Shown: in pieces, positions 9,274 to 16,244 of the stretch | Position numbering within the stretch: the first letter of the stretch is position 1 | Layout: each line of letters begins with the position of its first letter | Source: Herbinix sp. | GTDB taxonomy: Bacteria > Bacillota > Clostridia > Lachnospirales > Lachnospiraceae | Direction of reading: 5' to 3' | NCBI GenBank assembly: GCA_029238935.1 | Contig: JAQZBN010000024.1 | Location: 1-62,077 of the forward strand | Length of the DNA stretch: 62,077 nucleotides | The notes under the pieces: generated by a model | Seen by the model: only the letters and a program-made list of their open reading frames with translations | Databases searched by the model: none | What the model was told of the DNA's origin: nothing | Translations under genes and position numbers: made by a program

Positions 9274-10011
9274 TTATATTTCTATCTCCATTATTTTCTC
9301 TGTCATTTGATATGCTATTAGGTAACACCCTAGTAATATCGTCATGATAATGACTCCGGCAATATTATGATATAGTGGTTCTAAAAACTCCGGTGAGGAT
9401 AATAATAGATAACCTACGATCCCTAAGGGAATTAATTTCATAATGTCTGCTTCAAACTTCTTGGCTGTTATTAAGGTTTTTATCTCCCTCTTTATCTCAA
9501 TCTTATCCCCAATATTATTGCAGGTTGTTTTGATAATGTGGATGATATCTCCTCCCGTTCGTTTCGCTGTGGAAAAAACCTCGGAGAAATTAATAATATC
9601 CTCTGCTCCACTGCGGGCAGCAAAATCATTTAGTGCTTTTTCCACCGTTATATTCATATTGATCTGATTGACCAGATAAGCGAATTCCTTCATAATCAGT
9701 GATTTCTCATCGTACATAAGCTTCAGATCCTCCAGCGCTTCTTTAAAAGCATGTTCTATGGAATAACCTGCATTCAGCGCGGCCAGTAAGCTAATAATAC
9801 CATCCCGGAATTCGACATTTAGCTGCCACTTACGGTCTAGTATACACTGCTTTCTCTTTCTTTTTATATAGACATAGGTAATTGGACTTAAGAACAGAAT
9901 TCCTATAATATGCTGATAAAATAGTATACCTATTAAAACAGCCATCAACTCTCCTTGTAAGAGATAGATCAGTAAGTCTTTCTTGGTAAGACGATAGGTT
10001 TGATAATCCAT
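9274..10011 (-). CDS. TadB-like inner-membrane platform protein (T2SS F family)
   Basis: This 245-residue protein is mainly one T2SSF domain. It has N-terminal hydrophobic segments (about 14-42), the phrase EFRDGIISLLAALNAGYSIEHAF typical of TadB, and two closing membrane helices (about 190-240). It should pair with the TadC-like protein encoded 25 bp downstream to form the membrane platform of the pilus machine. The ATG has a strong GGAGGAGGTG site. It lies 34 bp after the tadA gene. The length is shorter than many TadB proteins (about 300) because the N-terminal part is reduced. Confidence 0.8.
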   Translation of the reverse strand: MDYQTYRLTKKDLLIYLLQGELMAVLIGILFYQHIIGILFLSPITYVYIKRKRKQCILDRKWQLNVEFRDGIISLLAALNAGYSIEHAFKEALEDLKLMYDEKSLIMKEFAYLVNQINMNITVEKALNDFAARSGAEDIINFSEVFSTAKRTGGDIIHIIKTTCNNIGDKIEIKREIKTLITAKKFEADIMKLIPLGIVGYLLLSSPEFLEPLYHNIAGVIIMTILLGCYLIAYQMTEKIMEIEI

Positions 10012-10045
10012 GCAACACCTCCTCCATGAATAATTTCATCTATCT

Positions 10046-11194
10046 CTAGCGATCTGCTACCGAAAGACCTGCTCGATGCAGTTTATCGGTATAGCTTAAT
10101 CGGTTGGTTGTACGCTTTAGTTCACCTATCACTTTGCCATCCTCCTCTCCACTCTCATGGAAGGTAAATAACGGTTGTACAGATATATTTCCCTCTGTGC
10201 AATCCAAGACTTCAACAATTTGAAGTACCCGCCTGGAACGATCTCTTAATCTTCCCAGATGCACAATAATATCGATGGCAGATGCAATCTGCTTTCGAAC
10301 AGCAAGGAGTGGGATATCCGCTCCCATTAAAACGAGAGACTCTAACCGGCTCAACATATCTGTAGGGGAATTCGCATGGCCCGTTGATAACGACCCGTCA
10401 TGACCGGTGTTTAAAGCTTGTAACATATCAATGGCCGCAGAATCCCTTACTTCCCCAACAATTATTCTGTCCGGTCTCATTCTAAGACTAGCTTTGATCA
10501 GATCGCGAATGGTAATCCCATTGTTTCCTTCTGAATTTGCATTACGAACTTCCAGTCGTACTACATTGGGTATGTTACGTATCTGCAATTCTGCAGAGTC
10601 TTCTATCGTAATAATTCTTTCCGAGGGGGGAATAAAATTAGATAATACATTTAAGAAAAAATAATGAGCTGCTTCTTCGGTTATTGAATGATACTCAATT
10701 AACTGATCAATGGTAATTGGTTTCTCGGGAAACTTTCGGATGGTAACAGTAACCCCATCCATTGCGATCGGTGGAAGAACTATATTTACTCTGGAACCAT
10801 CGGATAAACGAGCATCTACGATGGGGTTTGCTTCATTAATGATCCGGTTTGACTGAGATACAATTTGTTGAACGATATCTTCTAATTTTTTCTCTGAATC
10901 AAATCTTTTATCACTCCGTTGTATTGCTCCTTCCCGCTCGATGAATATTTTATTATAACTATTCACCATAATTTCAGTAATTGATGTATCTTCAATTAAT
11001 TCTTGAAGAACATCCAGTTTACGAATTGAGTTGAAGATCTCTTTCCGAAGACGCTTCTTATCCGTCATTGCAATATAGAGCTCTTTGCTTTGATTTAGTA
11101 TGATATCATCAATGATCTCTAGAAGCTCTGCATCATTAACCTCCTTTGTGAGATCAATATTATTAAGAACCAATTGCTGCAGCTTCTCTTTCAA
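10046..11194 (-). CDS. TadA/CpaF pilus ATPase lacking the Walker A segment
   Basis: This 382-residue protein is closely like CpaF/TadA secretion ATPases but has a striking gap. The N-terminal domain, the arginine-rich region, Walker B (RPDRIIVGEVR, 240-250), the Asp box (ITIEDSAEL, 195-203) and the His box (STGHANSP, 270-277) are present. Between ITEEAAHYF (171-179) and FLNVLSNFIPP (180-190), however, the ~25 residues that normally carry the P-loop GGTGSGKTT are absent. The frame is kept across the join, near base 10658. Without a P-loop the protein should not bind or hydrolyse ATP normally. It may be a natural in-frame deletion, a degraded motor or a sequence-assembly error. The start is TTG behind AGGAGG, 36 bp after tadZ. 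Confidence 0.85.
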   Translation of the reverse strand: MKEKLQQLVLNNIDLTKEVNDAELLEIIDDIILNQSKELYIAMTDKKRLRKEIFNSIRKLDVLQELIEDTSITEIMVNSYNKIFIEREGAIQRSDKRFDSEKKLEDIVQQIVSQSNRIINEANPIVDARLSDGSRVNIVLPPIAMDGVTVTIRKFPEKPITIDQLIEYHSITEEAAHYFFLNVLSNFIPPSERIITIEDSAELQIRNIPNVVRLEVRNANSEGNNGITIRDLIKASLRMRPDRIIVGEVRDSAAIDMLQALNTGHDGSLSTGHANSPTDMLSRLESLVLMGADIPLLAVRKQIASAIDIIVHLGRLRDRSRRVLQIVEVLDCTEGNISVQPLFTFHESGEEDGKVIGELKRTTNRLSYTDKLHRAGLSVADR

Positions 11195-11230
11195 CCTCTT
11201 TCGCCTCCTAACTTAATTACCTTCCTCCTA

Positions 11231-12235
11231 TCACCGAAAGATGCTGTTTGCATATTCCATAGCCAGTCTCCAGGAGCTACTTAGCTTTAACTCCTGCAAG
11301 GAAGCTGATATCTTTCTTCCTTCTTCTCTCTTTGGCAATTGCAGCATTTGAATATGCTCCTTTTGAAAATCGTAGCCGCTAATCATCATCTGACGCTTCC
11401 ATTCTTTCCAGACCTCAGCATCAAAGGGATCATCCATGATAGGAATGCAGATCCGATCGCTTTTATTCATCAGTTCCAGGACAGAGTCTCCAAAATAATT
11501 AATTAAGAATATAACTTGTTGATAATCTGTATGTAAGCGGAGTTCGTCTAACCATAAAGCAATATCCTCCCTTGTAAGAGATAGAATATCCAAACCATGG
11601 GTAACTCCGGACAGATAAGATAGATTTCCTATAAAATGAAGAAGTGATTTCATCTTCATCATAAGATTCGGATTAGATTGTTTTAGAAAATAGATAAATT
11701 CGGATAGACTCTGGTCCTGTAGCTGATTACTTGACATTAATTGTGCCGGGAAAAGTTCCAAAGGTATTAGAAGAGTTCTTTGAGTTTCACATAGAATATG
11801 TCCTAAAGACCAACCAAATTCCACTTGGCTTCGACCACAGATAGGTGAAACAATCGTAATGATCCCTGTGTCTATGGTAAATGCGTTATTACTTACTACT
11901 TGGTCCTGACCTTCGTAATATGTTACGACTGATTTTAAGATATCCTTCCCGGACTGATACTTAAAGATATAAGGTGTTCCTTCTGAATTTTCTATCCCAT
12001 CCTTTTCTGCTAACCGCATCACCTGCTTGACCCGATCTTTTTTCTTCTCATCCAAAGTAAGTGGTTCTCCCAGTAACAAGATCTCAATTTGGTTTTCCTT
12101 AAGATGTTCCTCCAAGTATTCCTCTTTGGAAAAAACCAGATAGTTAAATTCCAGGTCCTTTCTCCGGTTGAAACATTCCATTAAAAGCGTAGCATAGTTA
12201 ATATCAGAATCATAGATTGCCAGTGTTTTAGCCAA
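11231..12235 (-). CDS. TadZ/CpaE-like pilus localisation protein with degenerate P-loop
   Basis: This 334-residue first gene of the pilus operon resembles TadZ/CpaE. It has an N-terminal receiver-like domain (about 1-110, beginning AKTLAIYDSDINYATLLME) and a MinD/ParA-like domain from about 125. Where a MinD protein would have KGGVGKT, this one has SPICGRSQVEF, so the nucleotide-binding loop is not canonical. Atypical P-loops are known in some TadZ proteins, which place the pilus machine in the cell. The start is TTG with AGGAGGTG seven bases upstream; no ATG fits better. The tad promoter region lies upstream. Confidence 0.65.
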   Translation of the reverse strand: MAKTLAIYDSDINYATLLMECFNRRKDLEFNYLVFSKEEYLEEHLKENQIEILLLGEPLTLDEKKKDRVKQVMRLAEKDGIENSEGTPYIFKYQSGKDILKSVVTYYEGQDQVVSNNAFTIDTGIITIVSPICGRSQVEFGWSLGHILCETQRTLLIPLELFPAQLMSSNQLQDQSLSEFIYFLKQSNPNLMMKMKSLLHFIGNLSYLSGVTHGLDILSLTREDIALWLDELRLHTDYQQVIFLINYFGDSVLELMNKSDRICIPIMDDPFDAEVWKEWKRQMMISGYDFQKEHIQMLQLPKREEGRKISASLQELKLSSSWRLAMEYANSIFR

Positions 12236-12319
12236 ATGGCTGCACCTCCTGTTGCATGTAAGATGGGTTGTTTAAGAATTGCTCTGAATTGTTGATGCAA
12301 TTATAGTAAGAAAATCAGA

Positions 12320-12342
12320 TATCAAAGTTATTCCCTTTGATC
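12320..12342. promoter_or_regulatory. Inverted repeat in tad operon leader
   Basis: ATCAAAG and CTTTGAT arms (12321-12327 and 12335-12341), separated by seven bases, lie about 90 bp upstream of the tadZ start and downstream of the predicted promoter. They could be an operator or an RNA hairpin in the 5' leader. There is no further support. Confidence 0.35.
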
Positions 12343-12372
12343 AAGATGCATTACGGAATGTAATGTAAGGAT

Positions 12373-12401
12373 ATCTTATAATATGAAATACAGAATGTCA
12401 A
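12373..12401 (-). promoter_or_regulatory. Predicted promoter of the tad pilus operon
   Basis: On the minus strand TTGACA (12396-12401) and TAAGAT (12373-12378) are separated by 17 bp. This fits a vegetative sigma-A promoter about 140 bp upstream of tadZ. The 385-bp gap between tadZ and bofA otherwise holds the inverted repeat at 12320-12342 and the bofA terminator. Confidence 0.5.
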
Positions 12402-12547
12402 TTTAATCCATTAAGTCCATTTTAATTTTGTAAGTAATTTACAAATACTAGAAACATTTCGGTCATAATGCCTAATTATAGAACCTCATAACGTCCAAGA
12501 GCGTTTTTCACTTTTTATCTTATCTGATACCTTTACTTTATATAACA

Positions 12548-12601
12548 TAAAAAAACATCCTAGCTAATTCTCTACCCGAGAATCAACCAGGATCTATTTT
12601 T
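12548..12601. terminator. Bidirectional terminator near bofA
   Basis: An imperfect stem (ATCCT...ATTCTC pairing with GAGAAT...AGGAT, loop TACC) is flanked by a seven-base A-run on the left and TATTTTT on the right. It therefore ends with T-residues in both directions. It should terminate bofA on the minus strand. Confidence 0.65.
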
Positions 12602-12620
12602 GTCTTATCATCTTAAATCT

Positions 12621-12896
12621 CTACCCCTGAAACGAGTAATAGATCGCCATACCATATAATAATAAAAATCCCGGCAGACCCAATAACCCGTTCGTTAGTA
12701 ATGTGGCTCCATTGATTCCCACTGTAATATCATACCCTTTTAACCGGAAAACTAAATCCATCAGATAGATTCCCGTTGTACCAATACAAACCCGCAGCAT
12801 AAAATTGACAATTAGATCCGGTCTGCGTTTTAAGATACAGATTCCTATAAATACTATGCAACTAATGATAATTGCCATCAATATGATGCTATCCAT
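12621..12896 (-). CDS. bofA: Pro-sigma-K processing inhibitor BofA family protein
   Basis: This 91-residue membrane protein of the BofA family keeps the family's ending (VGINGATLLTNGLLGLPGFLLLYG). BofA holds the SpoIVFB protease inactive in the mother cell until the forespore signals, so its presence implies sporulation. Three hydrophobic stretches are visible. An in-frame ATG eight codons further upstream exists at 12920. The ATG at 12896 is preferred because GGAAGGGAAGG precedes it and it gives the usual family length. It is divergent from the YaaL gene; in many Firmicutes yaaL and bofA are co-directional next to recR. Confidence 0.8.
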   Translation of the reverse strand: MDSIILMAIIISCIVFIGICILKRRPDLIVNFMLRVCIGTTGIYLMDLVFRLKGYDITVGINGATLLTNGLLGLPGFLLLYGMAIYYSFQG

Positions 12897-13058
12897 GATA
12901 CCATCCTTCCCTTCCATCAAATAGACCTAGCTATGTTTATCTACAGCCTAATACATTTATATACCGTTTCATCCATTTTATTCTAAATATTAGTATAAAT
13001 GGGAAAACTTCTGACTATACTATTAACAAAACAAGAAAGGTAGAAGGAGGGCGTGGAC

Positions 13059-13283
13059 ATGCGTTTCTTTTCAAAGAAGAAAACTCCAAAAGATGATTAT
13101 CTCATCAATGAAATTAATAAAACCAAATTGGCTATGGAAGCCGCTTACTCCAATTTTGAGAACGTTGTTGATCCCGATTTGATAGATTGCTGCATTTTTG
13201 AATTAAATGCTGTGCAGAAGAGATATAAATTTCTTCTCAAACAAGCAAAAGCCGCAGACAATAATTTATCCCTGAACCCATAA
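13059..13283 (+). CDS. DUF2508 (YaaL-like) protein
   Basis: This 74-residue acidic helical protein of the DUF2508/YaaL family shows the family pattern: DYLINEINKTK, then YSNFENVVDPDLIDCCIFEL, then QKRYKFLLKQAK. Its function is unknown, but it commonly neighbours recR and bofA, and here it is divergent from bofA. A GTG two codons upstream (13053) is only two bases from AGAAGGAGG. The ATG at 13059 has eight-base spacing from GGAGG and is preferred. A terminator follows at once. Confidence 0.8.
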   Translation: MRFFSKKKTPKDDYLINEINKTKLAMEAAYSNFENVVDPDLIDCCIFELNAVQKRYKFLLKQAKAADNNLSLNP

Positions 13284-13287
13284 AATA

Positions 13288-13333
13288 ATAACCCGACTGG
13301 TATTCTTTGAACTACCATTCGGGTTATCTTTTA
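13288..13333 (+). terminator. Rho-independent terminator after yaaL
   Basis: AACCCGACTGGTA pairs with TACCATTCGGGTT (13-bp stem with one mismatch, ten-base loop), followed by ATCTTTTAT. It lies five bases beyond the yaaL stop. Confidence 0.8.
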
Positions 13334-13354
13334 TCCTTCGTTTATTATCTTTTA

Positions 13355-13992
13355 TCCTTTGTACTTTTATGTGTTATTCTTAAGTAAGTTAATATAAATC
13401 TTTTGTATCTTTACTCTAGTTGGTCCCTGCTGTATTTTACGTTGTTTTATCTGATGTAGTTTCTATGAAGCTTTTGTACTTCATCACAAACGTGGTTTTT
13501 CTCTTGTTATAATTATCTTTTGTTTTAGCTATCTTTTGTATTAGTTATCTTTTGTTTTAGCTATCTTCTGTGTTTAATGCTTCTTATGTCTTTCATATTT
13601 CTCTGGTACTTCATACAAATCTTTCGTCTTTTATATATCTTCTTTTGTATCCTGCTATCTTATCTTATGTACCTTACTTTATATCCTTTGTTCCTTACTC
13701 CCCCCATCTCTGGGGATTGTTTTGTCTTCTTCGTAGTTGTTAGCTTTTGTGAACTTATTCTTTGGCGTTTTTCATCTCTAAGGTACTTTTATCTCTTCCG
13801 TCCGTATTACTAGTCTTTCGTACCTCACTAATCCTTGGTAATTCACCACTTCTTTTGTACTCCAATGACTCTTTTGTAACGTAAGAACTTTCACAGCTTC
13901 CTGTTATCCCAAGTAGTTTCCGTCGCTCTTTCGTACTTTCATCCTTCGTACTTTACAGATCTTTGGTAACTTCGACGTTGTCCTAGGTATAC
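13355..13992. repeat. Degenerate ~16-20 nt tandem repeat field, pyrimidine-rich
   Basis: This ~640-bp stretch without a credible gene is made of some 25 diverged copies of a unit close to ATCTTTTGTACTTTA. The GTAC/GTAT/GTAA or GT core recurs at about 13476, 13522, 13538, 13553, 13570, 13588, 13606, 13626, 13647, 13679, 13783, 13804, 13820, 13838, 13857, 13876, 13933, 13948, 13966 and 13987. Many steps are 15-21 bp. The plus strand is strongly T/C-rich and the minus strand A/G-rich. It lies downstream of fliS (minus) and downstream of yaaL (plus). No repeat is exact, so it looks like an old decayed minisatellite or a purine-rich non-coding transcript. Confidence 0.6.
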
Positions 13993-14001
13993 CCAATATA
14001 T

Positions 14002-14481
14002 TTAAGCAATGAAGCCGCGGCTTCGATTGTTTGGGTCAAGGTAAGTCTCATTGAGCTTTCCTTTGCCATAAGTTAAACCGGCATAGAGCTGTTGTGTATT
14101 TTTCATCATCGGCCCGCTTTTATCTTCTTTACTGACACCTTCAAAGCCGATTAACAGCTTTTTCATCACGGTTTCAGCCTTGGTGATATCTTCTATACTT
14201 TTCTTATAGATTGCGGTTATGATGCACTTATTGACATAATAATATAGTTGTAATAATTCATAGGCTATAGAATAACGATAGTCAAGTACAGCCATTAGCT
14301 CACTAACATACTTCTGAGCTCTCTTTAGTTCTCTTACATAGGCGGTGTTATCCTGTACCTCATAAGCTTCTTTGGCCTCCTTCATTTCCTCCAAGACCAT
14401 CTCATAGAGAATTACAATCAGCTCACTTCTGGATGCCTGGGTAATTCGAGCGGTAAACCCCTGTATCGCTTCTTTTTTCAT
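14002..14481 (-). CDS. fliS: FliS-like flagellar export chaperone
   Basis: This 159-residue, largely helical protein matches FliS. It has RSELIVILYEMVLEEMKEA near the N-terminus (about 19-37), a central AQKYVSELMAVLDYRYSIAYELLQLYYYVN, and IEDITKAETVMKKL. FliS binds the flagellin C-terminus in the cytoplasm to stop early polymerisation and aid export. It lies 44 bp downstream of the flagellin gene on the same strand, the expected arrangement. The tail (about 125-159) is longer than in typical FliS. The start is an ATG behind GAAAGAAG. Confidence 0.8.
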   Translation of the reverse strand: MKKEAIQGFTARITQASRSELIVILYEMVLEEMKEAKEAYEVQDNTAYVRELKRAQKYVSELMAVLDYRYSIAYELLQLYYYVNKCIITAIYKKSIEDITKAETVMKKLLIGFEGVSKEDKSGPMMKNTQQLYAGLTYGKGKLNETYLDPNNRSRGFIA

Positions 14482-14525
14482 AAGCTTCTTTCCTCTCGTC
14501 GAAAATACAAATTAACTGCCTGCTC

Positions 14526-16100
14526 TTAGCCCTGCAGCAATGATAAAATGTTCTGTGGCCTTTGATTTGCCTGCGCTAACATAGAGGTTCCTGCCTGCGC
14601 GAGTACATTTTTCTGTGTATATTCTGCCATCTCCTCTGCCATATCAACATCAGAGATACGGGATAAGGATTCCGTCATGTTTTCTGAACTTACATCTATG
14701 TTAGAAATGGAATGCTCCAGACGGTTTTGGTATGCACCGAGTTTGGAACGAATTGCTGACACTTCTTTAATCGCATTGTCAATTAAACCAATCGCTTCCT
14801 GAGCTCCATCTGCAGTTCCTATATTTATTTTATCAATTCCCAGAGTTTTTGGTGTAACCTTAGGGATTCTTACTGCCATGGTTTGTCCTTCATTGGCACC
14901 AATCTGTAAATCCATTGGACCTGCGTCCAATACAGATACTGTAATAGTTTGATCTGCACCACCAGTTAAAGTGCTTTTATCAGGTACGTCTGTAGAACTT
15001 GTAATCTTTGCATCTGTAAATACAGTTTCAACCGTTCCCGGCTCAACTTCAAATACCATTTTAAAATCATTACGATCCGATACGGTAACTTTATTTCCAC
15101 TGACCGATACGGTTGCCGTCTTCTCAAATATGGAATCCTTATTGGATATAATATCTGCTTTTGCATCAATTCCTGTTGCAGTAGCTCCGGAAATGGTTAA
15201 CCCTAAAAGGCTACATAATCCAGGACTATCACAATAGATATCTATCTTCTCCTTCGAACCATAATCTCTGGATACGAAAGCTAAGGTATCTCCTTCATTT
15301 AGCTGCTTACTGGTATACCCTGCCATATCAAGTTTATCATCAATTTCTGGTGTAGAACCGGCAGCGGTAGCAAATACATTAATATTTACATTATCACAAA
15401 CATCTCTTATTTTTTCGAATACTTCGTCTAGGGTATCCCCTTTTCCTATCGTTACAGATTCACCGTTGATACTAATAGAACCAATCTCGGTGTCAGTGAT
15501 CTTTCTGGTTGCTGTGGTATAATCAACACCGTCTTTACTTCCCAAATCGGGGATTACATTTCCTATTAAAACCGCTTGTCTGGCATCCTGTGTGATGGTA
15601 ATGGAATAATCACCCACTGCAACTGTATCGGATAAGGAGATCAAACTTACACTATTGTCACTGGAGTAGGATTTGCGATCTATATTACCATCTAATAATG
15701 TCATGGTATTGAATTCTGTAGTCTCAGAAATTCTTGTAATTTCCTGATTTAACTCATCTATTTCAGCTTGGATTGCAACACGGTCATCGGTTGTATAGGT
15801 TCCGTTGGAGGACTGTACGGACAGTTCTCTCATACGTTGCAGCATGGCTTCTACCTCAACAAGAGCACCTTCTGCTGTTTGGATTACGGAGATACCATCG
15901 GATGCATTCCTGGAGGCCTGGTCAAGACCTGAGATCTGTGTTCTCATTTTCTCTGATATTGCTAAGCCGGCAGCGTCATCAGCTGCACTGTTAATGCGAT
16001 AACCGGATGATAGTTTCTCTAAGCTGGCATCTAATTGTTTATTCGTTTTGGATAGCTGGTTGTTTGCTTTCAACGCAGAAATATTATGATTAATTCTCAT
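14526..16100 (-). CDS. Flagellin
   Basis: This 524-residue flagellin has both conserved ends. The N-terminal D0/D1 region starts MRINHNISALKANNQLSK and includes LSSGYRINSAADDAAGLAIS. The C-terminal D1/D0 region contains GAYQNRLEHSISNI and ends QANQRPQNILSLLQG. Residues about 150-425 form a variable surface-exposed domain. A GTG three codons upstream (16109) is in frame. The ATG at 16100 is preferred because flagellins begin MRINHN and AGGTG lies about eight bases upstream. The gene precedes fliS. No consensus sigma-28 promoter was clear to me in the ~145-bp upstream gap, which holds a stem-loop. Confidence 0.93.
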   Translation of the reverse strand: MRINHNISALKANNQLSKTNKQLDASLEKLSSGYRINSAADDAAGLAISEKMRTQISGLDQASRNASDGISVIQTAEGALVEVEAMLQRMRELSVQSSNGTYTTDDRVAIQAEIDELNQEITRISETTEFNTMTLLDGNIDRKSYSSDNSVSLISLSDTVAVGDYSITITQDARQAVLIGNVIPDLGSKDGVDYTTATRKITDTEIGSISINGESVTIGKGDTLDEVFEKIRDVCDNVNINVFATAAGSTPEIDDKLDMAGYTSKQLNEGDTLAFVSRDYGSKEKIDIYCDSPGLCSLLGLTISGATATGIDAKADIISNKDSIFEKTATVSVSGNKVTVSDRNDFKMVFEVEPGTVETVFTDAKITSSTDVPDKSTLTGGADQTITVSVLDAGPMDLQIGANEGQTMAVRIPKVTPKTLGIDKINIGTADGAQEAIGLIDNAIKEVSAIRSKLGAYQNRLEHSISNIDVSSENMTESLSRISDVDMAEEMAEYTQKNVLAQAGTSMLAQANQRPQNILSLLQG

Positions 16101-16187
16101 GTCATACACCTAATCCCTTCTGTTTTGGCAGCCATCCACCTTCCCTGCTCTGATGGTACCTTTATTACACAATGTTTTATATTTGGA

Positions 16188-16209
16188 ACAGCAACTTCCC
16201 TGTTGCTGT
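16188..16209. repeat. Stem-loop between large FliK-like gene and flagellin gene
   Basis: ACAGCAAC and GTTGCTGT form an 8-bp perfect stem with a six-base loop. No T-run follows on the minus strand, so it is more likely a processing or leader structure than a terminator. Confidence 0.4.
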
Positions 16210-16244
16210 GGTACGAAACAATTCTAACTATTTTAGCTATTCTC

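Noticed and set aside
895..12235. Pilus locus as a type II secretion system
   Set aside because: Presence of Flp-type pilin, TadE proteins, TadZ and DUF5702 and absence of secretin fits a Gram-positive Tad locus better.
13577..13813. Open frame of 78 codons within the repeat field
   Set aside because: Hydrophobic translation is a by-product of T-rich repeats; no ribosome-binding site and no family likeness.
13355..13992. CRISPR array
   Set aside because: Units are 16-20 nt, never exact, without separate spacers, and no cas genes are near.
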